From the NCBI RefSeq assembly GCF_042242105.1, contig NC_092032.1, positions 12,759,915 through 12,823,914 on the forward strand: a DNA stretch of 64,000 nt. The letters run 5' to 3'. The notes under the pieces are model-generated. The model saw only the letters and a list, made by a program, of their open reading frames with translations. It was not told the origin of the DNA and searched no databases. This DNA comes from Pempheris klunzingeri. Lineage: Eukaryota; Chordata; Actinopteri; Acropomatiformes; Pempheridae. Both the position numbers and the translations under genes were made by a program. Shown here in pieces: positions 34,401 through 46,300 of this stretch; positions within the stretch are counted from its first letter, which is position 1, and every line of letters begins with the position of its first letter.

Positions 34401-36646
34401 AAAAGCTCACAGACTTCTGATGCTCTTTCTATAAATAATAGACAACTATAATAATGAAATGAGTGTTTTGTTACAAATGAAAAATAATTCTCATTCAGGG
34501 TCATTTTTGAACTTCTGTGGCGGGATTACTTCAAGTTTGTGGGTGTCAAGTATGGGAACAGACTGTTTCAGATCAAAGGTAAAATGAGCACAAGTTTTCA
34601 ATGCTTTTTTTAAATTTTTAAATACACTTTAAACAAGTAGAAAGCTCATCAGATTTTTTCCTCAGGGCTCCAACATAAATCTGTTCCATGGAAAACGGAC
34701 ATGAAGCTTTTCAATGCATGGAAAGGTTTGCACAGTTTTTTTTTTTCCTAATTGGTCTCAAATAAAAATTTAATCTAGTCTTTGAGAGGAGCATGCACAG
34801 TTTACCTATCATTAGCTGAAAAGATGTATGTCTTGTTGTTACAGAGGGTCGGACAGGAGTGCCCTTCGTGGACTCCAACATGAGAGAGTTGGCAATGACA
34901 GGCTTCATGTCCAACAGGGGGCGGCAAAATGTTGCCAGCTTCCTCACAAAAGACCTGGGCCTGGACTGGAGGATGGGAGCTGAGTGGTTTGAATACCTCC
35001 TGGTAAGTAGTAAAGGCAAAGGGTTGAATCAGTCTGGGGCTTTTGAAAAGTGAAATGGTCTTTTTAGGACATAACTAAGAATTGATTTGCTTGAGAATTG
35101 TTTGAGATGCTATGGAATAACTTAATAAGAAGATTTTTGAAATATTGAGCTCAGCACTTCAGTCCCTTTTATTTTTGTGTGTATATATATATACTCAAAG
35201 GTACCTTTGCCTTATCATTTTAAACTTTCCTCCAAAGATTGATTATGATGTCTGCAGCAATTATGGAAACTGGCTGTACAGCGCTGGAATAGGAAATGAC
35301 CCCAGAGAAAACAGGAAGTTCAACATGATCAAGCAAGGCCTGGACTACGACAGTAATGTACGTTTGAGTAGATGCACGAACGGTGGATTTAATTTCCCTT
35401 TCATTTGTGTGGAGCTTGCCATTGCTTGCACTACAACACAATATGTGTGAGTACCAGTAGAACCAGTAGAAATGTGAGGAAAGCTGTGAGATGGAAACCT
35501 CAGCCATCGACTGAGGTTACTGCTCGGTGACCTAATGTGTCTGCTGTAGGGTGACTACGTGCGGCAGTGGATTCCTGAGCTGCAGAAGATCAGGGGAGCT
35601 GACGTGCACACGCCCTGGACGCTCAGCACTGCTGCCCTGTCACATGCTAATGTGTCCCTTGGTGAGACCTACCCCACCCCTGTCGTCGTAGCGCCTGAAT
35701 GGAGCAGACACGCTAACAAGAAACCGGTGGGTGTTTGAGAAAAGGGAAGTGAATAGTATGATTGCGTTCTGCTGTAATAGCTGTTTTAACGTTTATGGCT
35801 GCAAGCAAAAGCGGTGAAAGTGTTTAATATTACACCAGTGGTTCCCAAAACTTTTTTGCTTTTTACCACTTACAAAAAGAGCAGGGTTTGGTTACAGCCT
35901 GTCATCTACGCCTATGAGTTGTTAGCAGTTCCATCAAAGTAAGACTTCCCCTATAAGCTTCTCACATGGTTTAACTTTAATTGTTCAATTTCAAAACAAG
36001 TTCAAATGATCCAATGAGAAAAGTTCAAAAAAAGCTGAAGACAAATTTGTGGTGCAGAATATTGTTTTGCTTTCTTTCCTTCCCCATTAAATCATCTCGT
36101 GACCTCTCAGATTTGTCTTGTGACCCTTTGGAGGAGCTGGGAACTAAAACTAACTGTGAAGTATAGCAGTTACAGTTAGCTTCACCTCACCCAGCAACAG
36201 CACTAAAATGCTACATATACACTGATGTACGTCATCAGTGTATATGTAGCATTTTTAATATGTCACACAATTCAGCCATTCTCTACAGAATCAATACTGA
36301 AGGTACTCAAAGTACAATTTGTGGATAATCCCTCATTACGTTTACTTAAGTAAGACTTTCAACACAAGACTTTTACTTGAAATGTAACATTTTTACAGTA
36401 TATTTATTTAAAGTAATGGATCTGAATACTTCTTCCACCTCTGGCAAAACAATAATACTTAATGGTTTTAGCTGTTCAGGGAAAACTGCATTGATTTGAG
36501 CACAGTCTTCTTTTAAACCACTTTTTTCTCTTCTTCAGAGTGGCTCAGGGCCTTCCCCAAGAGGAAAGAAAGGCCCATCTCACACTCCTAAACAACATCG
36601 GGACCGAGGCATAGACTTCTATTTCTCCAGAGGCAAAAACCTGTGA
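31425..36646 (+). CDS. cry-dash: Cryptochrome DASH (CRY-DASH), 14 exons
   Basis: Flavoprotein of the photolyase/cryptochrome family. DASH members repair cyclobutane pyrimidine dimers using blue light, best in single-stranded or looped DNA, with FAD and a folate antenna. The joined exons give 521 residues, about the length of the zebrafish protein. The N-terminal alpha/beta (antenna) domain covers about 1-170 and the helical FAD domain about 210-490, with a short basic tail. Asn395 lies opposite FAD N5 (equivalent to Asn378 of E. coli photolyase). Trp399, Trp376 and probably Trp323 fit the electron-transfer triad. Reading frame and splice phases are intact, so the enzyme is probably active. 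Confidence 0.96.
31488..32177 (+). other. cry-dash intron 1
   Basis: 690 nt; no repeat or gene recognised. Confidence 0.8.
32178..32350 (+). CDS. cry-dash: cry-dash exon 2 (residues 22-78)
   Basis: Acceptor ACATGCAG, donor GGCAG|GTAACC. It encodes [20 protein letters not shown] and [19 protein letters not shown], the core of the antenna domain. Confidence 0.95.
32351..32789 (+). other. cry-dash intron 2
   Basis: 439 nt, with a G run of ten at about 32684-32693. Nothing else seen. Confidence 0.8.
32790..32883 (+). CDS. cry-dash: cry-dash exon 3 (residues 79-110)
   Basis: Acceptor GTGTGACAG, donor GAG|GTAGTT. It encodes [20 protein letters not shown] and VSTVAFHEE. The following intron is only 95 nt. 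Confidence 0.95.
32979..33109 (+). CDS. cry-dash: cry-dash exon 4 (residues 111-153)
   Basis: Acceptor GTGTTCAG, donor TCCAG|GTGCGA. It encodes a charged helix, then the DASH motif [14 protein letters not shown]. Confidence 0.94.
33238..33386 (+). CDS. cry-dash: cry-dash exon 5 (residues 154-203)
   Basis: Acceptor TTTTGTTAG, donor GACAG|GTGAAA. It encodes [20 protein letters not shown], then the Pro-rich connector between the two domains. Confidence 0.94.
33387..33817 (+). other. cry-dash intron 5
   Basis: 431 nt of A/T-rich intron, nothing else seen. Confidence 0.8.
33818..33906 (+). CDS. cry-dash: cry-dash exon 6 (residues 204-233)
   Basis: Acceptor TCTCGTAG, donor ACT|GTGAGT. It encodes [20 protein letters not shown], the entry to the FAD domain. 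Confidence 0.94.
33991..34064 (+). CDS. cry-dash: cry-dash exon 7 (residues 234-257)
   Basis: Acceptor CATTTTGTAG, donor CCTTG|GTGAGT. It encodes [20 protein letters not shown], the segment leading to the flavin phosphate-binding Ser/Thr. Confidence 0.94.
34160..34249 (+). CDS. cry-dash: cry-dash exon 8 (residues 258-287)
   Basis: Acceptor ATTCTGCAG, donor TATTG|GTGAGT. It encodes [16 protein letters not shown], a family signature (most members have LALGCIS). Confidence 0.94.
34499..34578 (+). CDS. cry-dash: cry-dash exon 9 (residues 288-314)
   Basis: Acceptor CTCATTCAG, donor CAAAG|GTAAAA. It encodes [20 protein letters not shown], the conserved ELLWRDYF helix. Confidence 0.94.
34666..34725 (+). 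CDS. cry-dash: cry-dash exon 10 (residues 315-334)
   Basis: Acceptor TTCCTCAG, donor GAAAG|GTTTGC. It encodes [20 protein letters not shown]. Trp323 is the likely outer Trp of the electron-transfer chain. Confidence 0.92.
34845..35002 (+). CDS. cry-dash: cry-dash exon 11 (residues 335-387)
   Basis: Acceptor TTGTTACAG, donor CTG|GTAAGT. It encodes [20 protein letters not shown] and [20 protein letters not shown], the flavin-binding core with Trp376. Confidence 0.95.
35238..35357 (+). CDS. cry-dash: cry-dash exon 12 (residues 388-427)
   Basis: Acceptor CTCCAAAG (weak), donor AAT|GTACGT. It encodes [20 protein letters not shown] and the [11 protein letters not shown] helix. Asn395 and Trp399 are the flavin-contacting residues. 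Confidence 0.94.
35550..35726 (+). CDS. cry-dash: cry-dash exon 13 (residues 428-486)
   Basis: Acceptor CTGCTGTAG, donor CCG|GTGGGT. It encodes [20 protein letters not shown] and TPWTL, the end of the FAD domain, then APEWSRH. Confidence 0.94.
35836..36154 (+). mobile_element. Degraded hAT-type non-autonomous element
   Basis: It starts with CAGTGGTTCCCAAAAC, the usual hAT (Charlie-like) end, and closes with a GTGACCTCTCAGATTTG... GTGACCCTTTGGAGGA block and GGGAACT, the decayed mirror of the first end. No transposase frame. The class call rests on remembered terminal sequences. Confidence 0.6.
36205..36255. repeat. Perfect 23-bp-arm hairpin
   Basis: Left arm 36205-36227 and right arm 36233-36255 are exact reverse complements around a 5-nt loop (TACGT). 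It is A/T-rich in the arms and sits between two old repeats. Confidence 0.9.
36290..36447. repeat. End of an old fish repeat (CTTAAGTA / TTCCACCTCTG type)
   Basis: It contains TACTTAAGTAAGAC, TTTTACTTGAAATGTAA and GAATACTTCTTCCACCTCTG, the words that end the CAGTGGTG...CACCACTG element family also seen at 38619-39062. The opposite end is not recognised. Confidence 0.5.
36539..36646 (+). CDS. cry-dash: cry-dash exon 14 (residues 487-521 and stop)
   Basis: Acceptor TTCTTCAG, stop TGA 36644-36646. It encodes a basic Ser/Gly/Lys-rich tail ending [23 protein letters not shown] is conserved at DASH C-termini. Confidence 0.94.
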   Translation, partial: SGSGPSPRGKKGPSHTPKQHRDRGIDFYFSRGKNL

Positions 36647-37125
36647 TGTGCCTCAAGGACGTTCAGAGGATGGAAGCTGCAGCGATGCAAACTTGGACTG
36701 CTGTTGCTGTAAAATGCATGTTCCTGCTCTCGCAATACTGAACTCGACTGTTCTAGGTAGCAAGGAGACCTTATAAAGAGGCTGTCGAGAGTTACCGGCT
36801 GATTAGATATTTGCGTTAATGAGCAGTTGAGCAGGTTTACCTGATGAAGTGGCCGATGATCAGTTCTCTAGAAAAACAGGCCACATAAAGTTCCCTTCCT
36901 GGACTTGTTGCTTCGTTTCCTGTTATGCTGCAGCAACAGTAAAGCCACTCTGTGGTTTCTAGTATTTATGCAGCGAAACAGTCCCAATCATCTGTCTGCT
37001 GATGTTTGTGTGCACATTTTCTTTTATTATTATTATTATTATTATGTCTGTTTGGATAAGCAGTTGTTACTTTTTATGAATTTGCCTGTTTGCGGCAGTT
37101 TCAAAATAAAAATACTGAATTGAGG
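36647..37125 (+). other. cry-dash 3' UTR
   Basis: About 470 nt with a TTA triplet repeat (37024-37044) and AATAAA at 37105-37110 followed by a GTTGTGTGG stretch. The transcript probably ends at about 37125. Confidence 0.7.
37105..37110 (+). terminator. cry-dash: Poly(A) signal of cry-dash
   Basis: AATAAA about 460 nt after the stop, with G/T-rich sequence just downstream. Confidence 0.7.
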
Positions 37126-37643
37126 AGTTGTGTGGTTTTATTGTGCAATGCAGTAAGTTACGCCTTTTTAAACATGACTGTGAACCTTGAAATTTGGATT
37201 TCAGTGTTGTACAAAATGCTGTGGTGTGTGTGTGTGTGTGTGTTTTGTGGGGGTGGGGGGGCAGCCGTGAATGTAGATAAGAAAAAGGAACAGAAACACT
37301 TCTACAAGCCATTTTACCATCAATAACAAGGATCTATTTTATTTCTGGTCACCCAGGAGAAAATCCAGATAAAATAAAAGCCTATTCCCGCACACACACT
37401 TTTCACTTCTGCATTGAAGTAAAATAGAGTGAACAGGACCTTTAGGAGAAACTTTCCCCAAAGCTTTGACCAGCAGCACAGTCAGCCACAGCTGCAGCTC
37501 TGTCTCCTCCCACTCTGTGACGCAGCCCGCGTGAAGCACACTTGACATCACTTCCTTGTTCTCTTGTCAGGTAAACTGTGTGGAAACTCTCCGTCTCAGG
37601 CTGCCTCTCGCTACAATGTTTCCCCTCTCGTCTCTTTAGCAGA
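37126..37643 (+). promoter_or_regulatory. myd88: Short myd88 promoter / 5' UTR region
   Basis: Only about 520 nt separate the cry-dash 3' end from the first myd88 ATG. There is a TG/G-rich tract at 37215-37262. Near the gene, CAG|GTAAAC (after 37570) and a pyrimidine tract ending TCTCTTTAG (37639) could bound a 69-nt 5' UTR intron. No TATA box was recognised. Confidence 0.5.
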
Positions 37644-37670
37644 ATGGAGAGAAAACCCCAACAACCCACC

Positions 37671-40946
<3,276 letters not shown>

Positions 40947-41776
40947 TCATGGACCAGGCAGTGTTTTAAGGTGCCTTTTTATCCCATTAAAGGGGATATT
41001 GGACAATGGCCAAACAGCGCAGGTTCAAGTGTGTGCCTTTGCTTCTGATCCACATCCTGCTGGCTTCTGAACCCACCTGTCATGTCCTCAGATAGTTCCT
41101 ACAGAGGTTGAAAAAAAACTATGGACTTTGATTCCAGTAATTTGCTGGTTTGAAAAGGTACGGAAAAATAGTTTTGTCTCCAGACTGATGCCCCCATTCT
41201 GTTTTCTAAAATATAAAGTTCAGAATTTATACAAATATATTAATCATAGTTTTTCATGGCGTTTGAGCAGCCAAAATGTTAACCACTGTGTGAGGGAGCG
41301 CAGGCCAGAGCGAGCATGGTATCATCAAAATCAAAACAAGAGGTTGTCCATGCAGCTCATAGCACACTCCTACGCAGAGCTGCCTCTATAAGCTGCCTTA
41401 TAACTGCATCAAAGAAATGAGAATGCAGCGGTATCTCTGTATTGCATTCACACAGAACATAGCTTTGCAAAATAACCAAACATAATGCTTGTCTGAATTT
41501 TACGTTATGCAGTGATGTAGTCAGATGTCAGAACAGTAAACCATTGCCAAATTCTGGCAGTGGAAACCATATCTTTACAGCTTTGTGTATAGTTGTTTCC
41601 ATGAAAACTGTGACACACAGTGAAAACTGAATTAGTGAATTTCTTTTCAAACTATTTTTGAAAAGTTCACTGGTTAGTTTACTTCCTCTGTCGGCAGAGG
41701 TGTCTGAAACGTCGTCCAACTTTCTGCGTAGGAGTTTATTCATAATGAAAAAAGGGAAATTTTGTGAGTTTCCACC

Positions 41777-41782
41777 AATAAA
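41777..41782 (+). terminator. myd88: Possible proximal poly(A) signal of myd88
   Basis: AATAAA 831 nt after the stop codon, followed by a GTTCTGTTTTCT stretch. Confidence 0.45.
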
Positions 41783-42452
41783 GCAAAGTCAATGGACTTA
41801 AGTTCTGTTTTCTAGTTCCGTGGTGAATTGTACATGAACATCCCCTCTGTTACTGGCCTCTGTTATTGCATAGTCAGAATGTAACATGCATGGTAACAAC
41901 TGAATTTTAAAACCATTTAATCACAAAATCAACATCTATACTCAGAATTTTGAAATGGGAAAATGTGTAGGAACGCTGTTTACTGTCTGTATCATGCATA
42001 TATTACAATGCTACTATTTGTGTTTCCTACCAAGATGATATAGTGATTTCTATATATTGTCATTGTGTACCAAAGTTCTCACTGCACATAGCCATTAATG
42101 CATTCTACATTTCAAGATGAACATAGGTAGTGCCTGCCACTGTTGTGTATTTATGTGAGTTATTGAAGAGGATGTGTGTACTTCATTCTCCTTAAAAGCT
42201 GTGTTTTTTTTGCGCAGGCCACTTCCTCTTATGAGTCAACTTCCATATGAGGTTGAAGCTTAAGAGGAAGAGATATTGTGATGGTGATACTTCCACGTGT
42301 TCAATTTTACTGCTGACATCTGCCTTTCTCTCTCATTTTATCTGTCACCAATGACGTTGGATTTAATGTTTGAATTACTAATTTTTGATATGGTCTTTTT
42401 AGAACAGTTTCATTAAAAAAAGGAATTTGTTCTGCCTTGATTGAATGGTGTG

Positions 42453-42458
42453 AATAAA
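42453..42458 (+). terminator. myd88: Possible distal poly(A) signal of myd88
   Basis: AATAAA followed by GGGTCGTTTTTTT-type sequence within 35 nt. Confidence 0.55.
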
Positions 42459-42475
42459 TTTGATAAATTTTTCAT

Positions 42476-43248
42476 GGGTCGTTTTTTTTAAATTTATAAA
42501 GCATGTGTACAGTCATGACAGTGTCTTGTAGTTCTCCACCATGTGTCGTGATTGCGCAAGTCTAACGTGTTATAAATTGCACCACCAGAGGGGTCGCTAC
42601 TTGAATGCCTCAGCATATTTTACAGTCAACACATGAGTATCCAATCACAGAGCAGCGTACGTGCTATTGTCCAATCAGGGGACAGGATGTTCTGGAGCGA
42701 CACGCCTCCTTTCACACGCTGTGTTGGGAAATTGTGGGCCCCGTGTGTGGCCTGACAGGTAGCATCTCTTAGTCTGTTTAAGACTTAACTGCGCTTCATC
42801 AATCATTTTCTTCTGAGTGGGAAAGGGCTAAGAGCGCTATATGTTGTTCTGGGCAAAAAAGTATAGGCTTGTTCGCTTTAAGAGGGGAGTGAATGCCTGC
42901 AAGGCCTTACTGGGGGTAAAAAGATTTCATAACGCTGTTGTCCGCCATTAAAAGTGTGGCGGAAGCTACAGGCTGAGTTCGTCTTTGGATTGCGGAGCAC
43001 AGTGCTGTCGAACGACCCACACTCAATATGTCCGCCAGGGAGGTCCACATTTGCTCAGTAGGAATGCGGTAGGCGGGGCTGCTAGGCTAGTGTCAAACTT
43101 TGGGAATGACAGGAGTGCTGCAGGATTCGCAAAGAAGGGGAAGTGTCGCCCTTGTTGGTCCTGTTTGGATTACTTTGACTTCTTTTCACGCAGTCTTTGG
43201 GTTCACCACCTTTCTGCAGATAGTTCGGCCGCAGCAGACTCCACAGCC
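42476..43248 (+). promoter_or_regulatory. oxsr1: oxsr1 promoter and 5' UTR
   Basis: 770 nt between myd88 and the oxsr1 ATG. Two CCAATCA boxes (42641-42647, 42671-42677) lie 30 nt apart, and a CCGCCATTA YY1-like site is at 42942-42950. No TATA box is obvious, as in many housekeeping promoters. The exact start site and any 5' UTR intron are unknown. Confidence 0.55.
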
Positions 43249-43318
43249 ATGTCGGAGGACCTGAGCTCCCAACCCTGGTCCATCAACAAAGATGATTATG
43301 AGCTACACGAGGTGATTG
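43249..43318 (+). CDS. oxsr1: oxsr1 exon 1 (residues 1-23)
   Basis: ATG in context AGCCATGT, donor ATTG|GTATGT. It encodes [20 protein letters not shown] and EVI. The split Gly24 begins the Gly-rich loop. Confidence 0.95.
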
Positions 43319-46300
43319 GTATGTGATCCTTAGCCTGTTAGCTTAACGTATGTGTTGACAGCCTGATCATTTCTGCCGTTACCTCACTAAAAAGGAGGCT
43401 TTCCGCCGCTAACATAAGCTCTGATATGCTCCAAGTGAAGCGAGCAGAAGGCATCTTCTTTCTCCTCAGCTAGGTTAAGTTCATCGCGTTTGGCGACCTG
43501 GAGATCCCAGTCGGGCGGTGTTATGACTTGAAATCAGTGGAATGTTTCTAGTGAAGCGGCTACCCCGTCCGCTCGGGCTAAGCCGAAGTGCTAAACGAGC
43601 GCGGTAACGTTACTGTCTGGTTAGGCTCTGACTATTTGCTGGAAATGAGCCGTTTTCATTGAGCAGTTGGTTATTCATGTGGGCAGCTAGCTTAATACTC
43701 CCTCACCTGTATATTAGATAGAGGGTTGTGTGTCGGAAATGACAAGAATATGAACTGTTCCTTATGTAAATGAGCCAGTGTTGGCATTTTAGACAAACCC
43801 AGCCTGCAGAGTGAACAGAAGTCACATTACAAATGGCATATTCTCAAAGTTATCTTCTTATTTGGGGAAGACACTGCATCGAAAGGACAAAAACAAAGTA
43901 TCAGCCTCGCAATGTTTCTATAATTAAGGCAGAGACCGTGTTTAACTTATGCTGTGTGTGTGTGTGTGAGTGTGTATGAGTGTGTGTGTGTGAGTGTTCA
44001 CGCCCATTCGCTGTTAAAATACACTGAATATTCAGGCTCATAACTTTTTTCCAAAACAAGTGTTTCCACTGCAGAGTCCAGAGATTAGACTTCACGGACC
44101 TCCCCGGACTGAGGTATTGTTTTGGGCTGAATCAATCCAGCTATGCGAGAGCTCTTTGGAGAGGATGAATCAGTGTTATGGGGCTTTTAAGCCTCATCCC
44201 TCACAGAAAATGGCTTAAAATCACTTGATAATTTGCTGTCTAACATCATCAGTAATATCTTGTTTAAACCAGTGTGGATTGAACCTACACACATGTACAG
44301 TGCTACTAATGTTCTACTAGTTTATTGTATTGAACAGCACAATAACTGGTTTGTATGCATGCCTGTATTTCTCTATAAGGAGCCACCTTTCATGTGCAGT
44401 GTCCTGAGTGGCGATCAGGGTGGATGGCCCGAGGAATGACAGCTCGTTACTTGTCAAATTCAGAAATGTCCTGCCCCACGAATGGCTGACCCTGTCCTAC
44501 CTTTGGCCGACTTTATTGAGGAGGAAAAAGGAGAATATGTGTGTAACGTATAAGCAAAGTATTGTCCTCTAAAATCAGCTAGTTTGTGCCTCTGGTTTAC
44601 TTTACTTAAGTGGTGCGTATTTCCTCTACAGGGAATGTGTGTTTATAGAGGGTCCATTCTGCAGGCCCTAAATTAACAGTTTTGTGTTTTTTTTCTTGAA
44701 CTTGGATTTAACTTCAACCCATTTCTGTATTTCTTCCCCCAGTTTCTTGGAAAATTTGATTTGGGGCACCCCACAAGATAACACCCTGCAATTTGGCAGA
44801 TAAAGCCCCTCTTGTATAGAAACCAGTTCTGTGGCATTTTCTTACAGTGTGCAACACAAATTGTCAGCATAGGTTCGAAACTGCTAAGGCTATTTCAGGG
44901 CAGGACTGCAGCATGCTTGGTCGGCGGAAGGGATCATTATTATCAACTAAGCATTGGGAATGAATTGTGCAGTTAGCCTAATTTCTTCCCCTTGTTTTTA
45001 TAAATGACCAAAAGCTGATTACCTGTCGTGCTCTTAAATCTTAGGGCATTGGTTTACCTTGTTTAGCATCTAAATTAGCAGAGCCCTCTGTGTGAGGCTG
45101 TGTTTCCAGACTCCTCGTGAACACGAGTTAAACAAGAAAACAGCTCCTGTTTGGCATCTGTGTCCGTTACTATTACACGTTGCCAACAGTCCTGTGGAGC
45201 TTTCCCTCTTTCTCGCTCTGCTCTCTGACTTTGCTTGATTACTCACCAATTCACAACTTGTTGCGCTTTAGGTCTGAGTTGCTAGAATTTCCTCTCTCAG
45301 GCCTCCTACTAGATCAATGATTGGTTAAAAAAGTCAACCATTCCTCATCATGAGAATATATCTTGCTGCTCTCATGCTCTAGACTGGGGATCACTCTGAA
45401 TCAGTCACTTCCTGATCCTGTCACCGTTTTCCTCAGGTTACCACCTTGACATATGCCAGTCAGGATTTCCCTAAACATGTTGCCAATGCCTAAATCACAG
45501 TAGAGGATTTAACTTGCTTTGGAAAAACATGTTTGGAAAGCATATTCTTGAAAATTGCACAATCAGTCAGGGGTGGGCTGTGGTGGTGTTTTGGAGTGTG
45601 TATTCAGGGAGGCGGATGGGTAAACACAAATGCAGTGTTGAGTATTGCAAAGTACCAATTTATTACAAGCTACTCGTTTTTATTGAAAGGTTATTACAAA
45701 TAGACTTTTTTAATTCCGTTTTTTTTCCGATTTCAGCAGCAGGTAGCAGTCGTTGCGTCTCCATCAGTTACTCGCATCAGTTATATCAGTACTGTTACTG
45801 TGTTTAAACTGCTGAAGTCATCACTGGTTAAAGTTATTAAAAAAGGGAGTCAGTTTTATTAGATTTTCCTCACAGTCAGTTAATATCCCACCACAACGTA
45901 CGGTGCAGTACATGCACAAAGACACTTAGAAAATTGTAATGAGAGTAATGAGATCTCTTTGTTTTCCCAGTACAAGCTCAGTGCAAGAAATTCATATAAA
46001 AGTTGCATATTATTGCCTTGATTAATCTTGAAATGGTGAAAAGGCCAAGCTTGATGTTATTTGCTTGTCTGGCGAACACTTCACAACCTAACCATGTTTA
46101 GCAAATGGTTAATTAGCCTTACAATTTTGAAGCTGAAAACAGAAAATATTTGGCATTTTTGCTTCAAAGAATGACCCCAAATATCATCTATTATCATATT
46201 AGTTGATGATTTTTAAGTTGTTTGAGTCATTTATAGGCTGACTGATTGTTTCAGTTCTACTTGAGTATGCAGCATTTAAAGCCTCCACAGGTAGCCACTA

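Larger units (their letters stand above)
35727..36538 (+). other. cry-dash intron 13, packed with repeats
   Basis: 812 nt that is mostly transposon-derived: a hAT-like copy (35836-36154), a perfect hairpin (36205-36255) and an old repeat end (36290-36447). No coding sequence. Confidence 0.75.
40947..42475 (+). other. myd88: myd88 3' UTR
   Basis: About 1.5 kb, A/T-rich with several ATTTA pentamers. Two AATAAA signals (41777-41782 and 42453-42458) allow short and long forms; the second is followed by a T-rich stretch. Confidence 0.6.

Noticed and set aside
36205..36255. Hairpin as a microRNA precursor
   Set aside because: Stem of 23 bp with a 5-nt loop is too short for a normal pre-miRNA and lies in repeat-rich intron.
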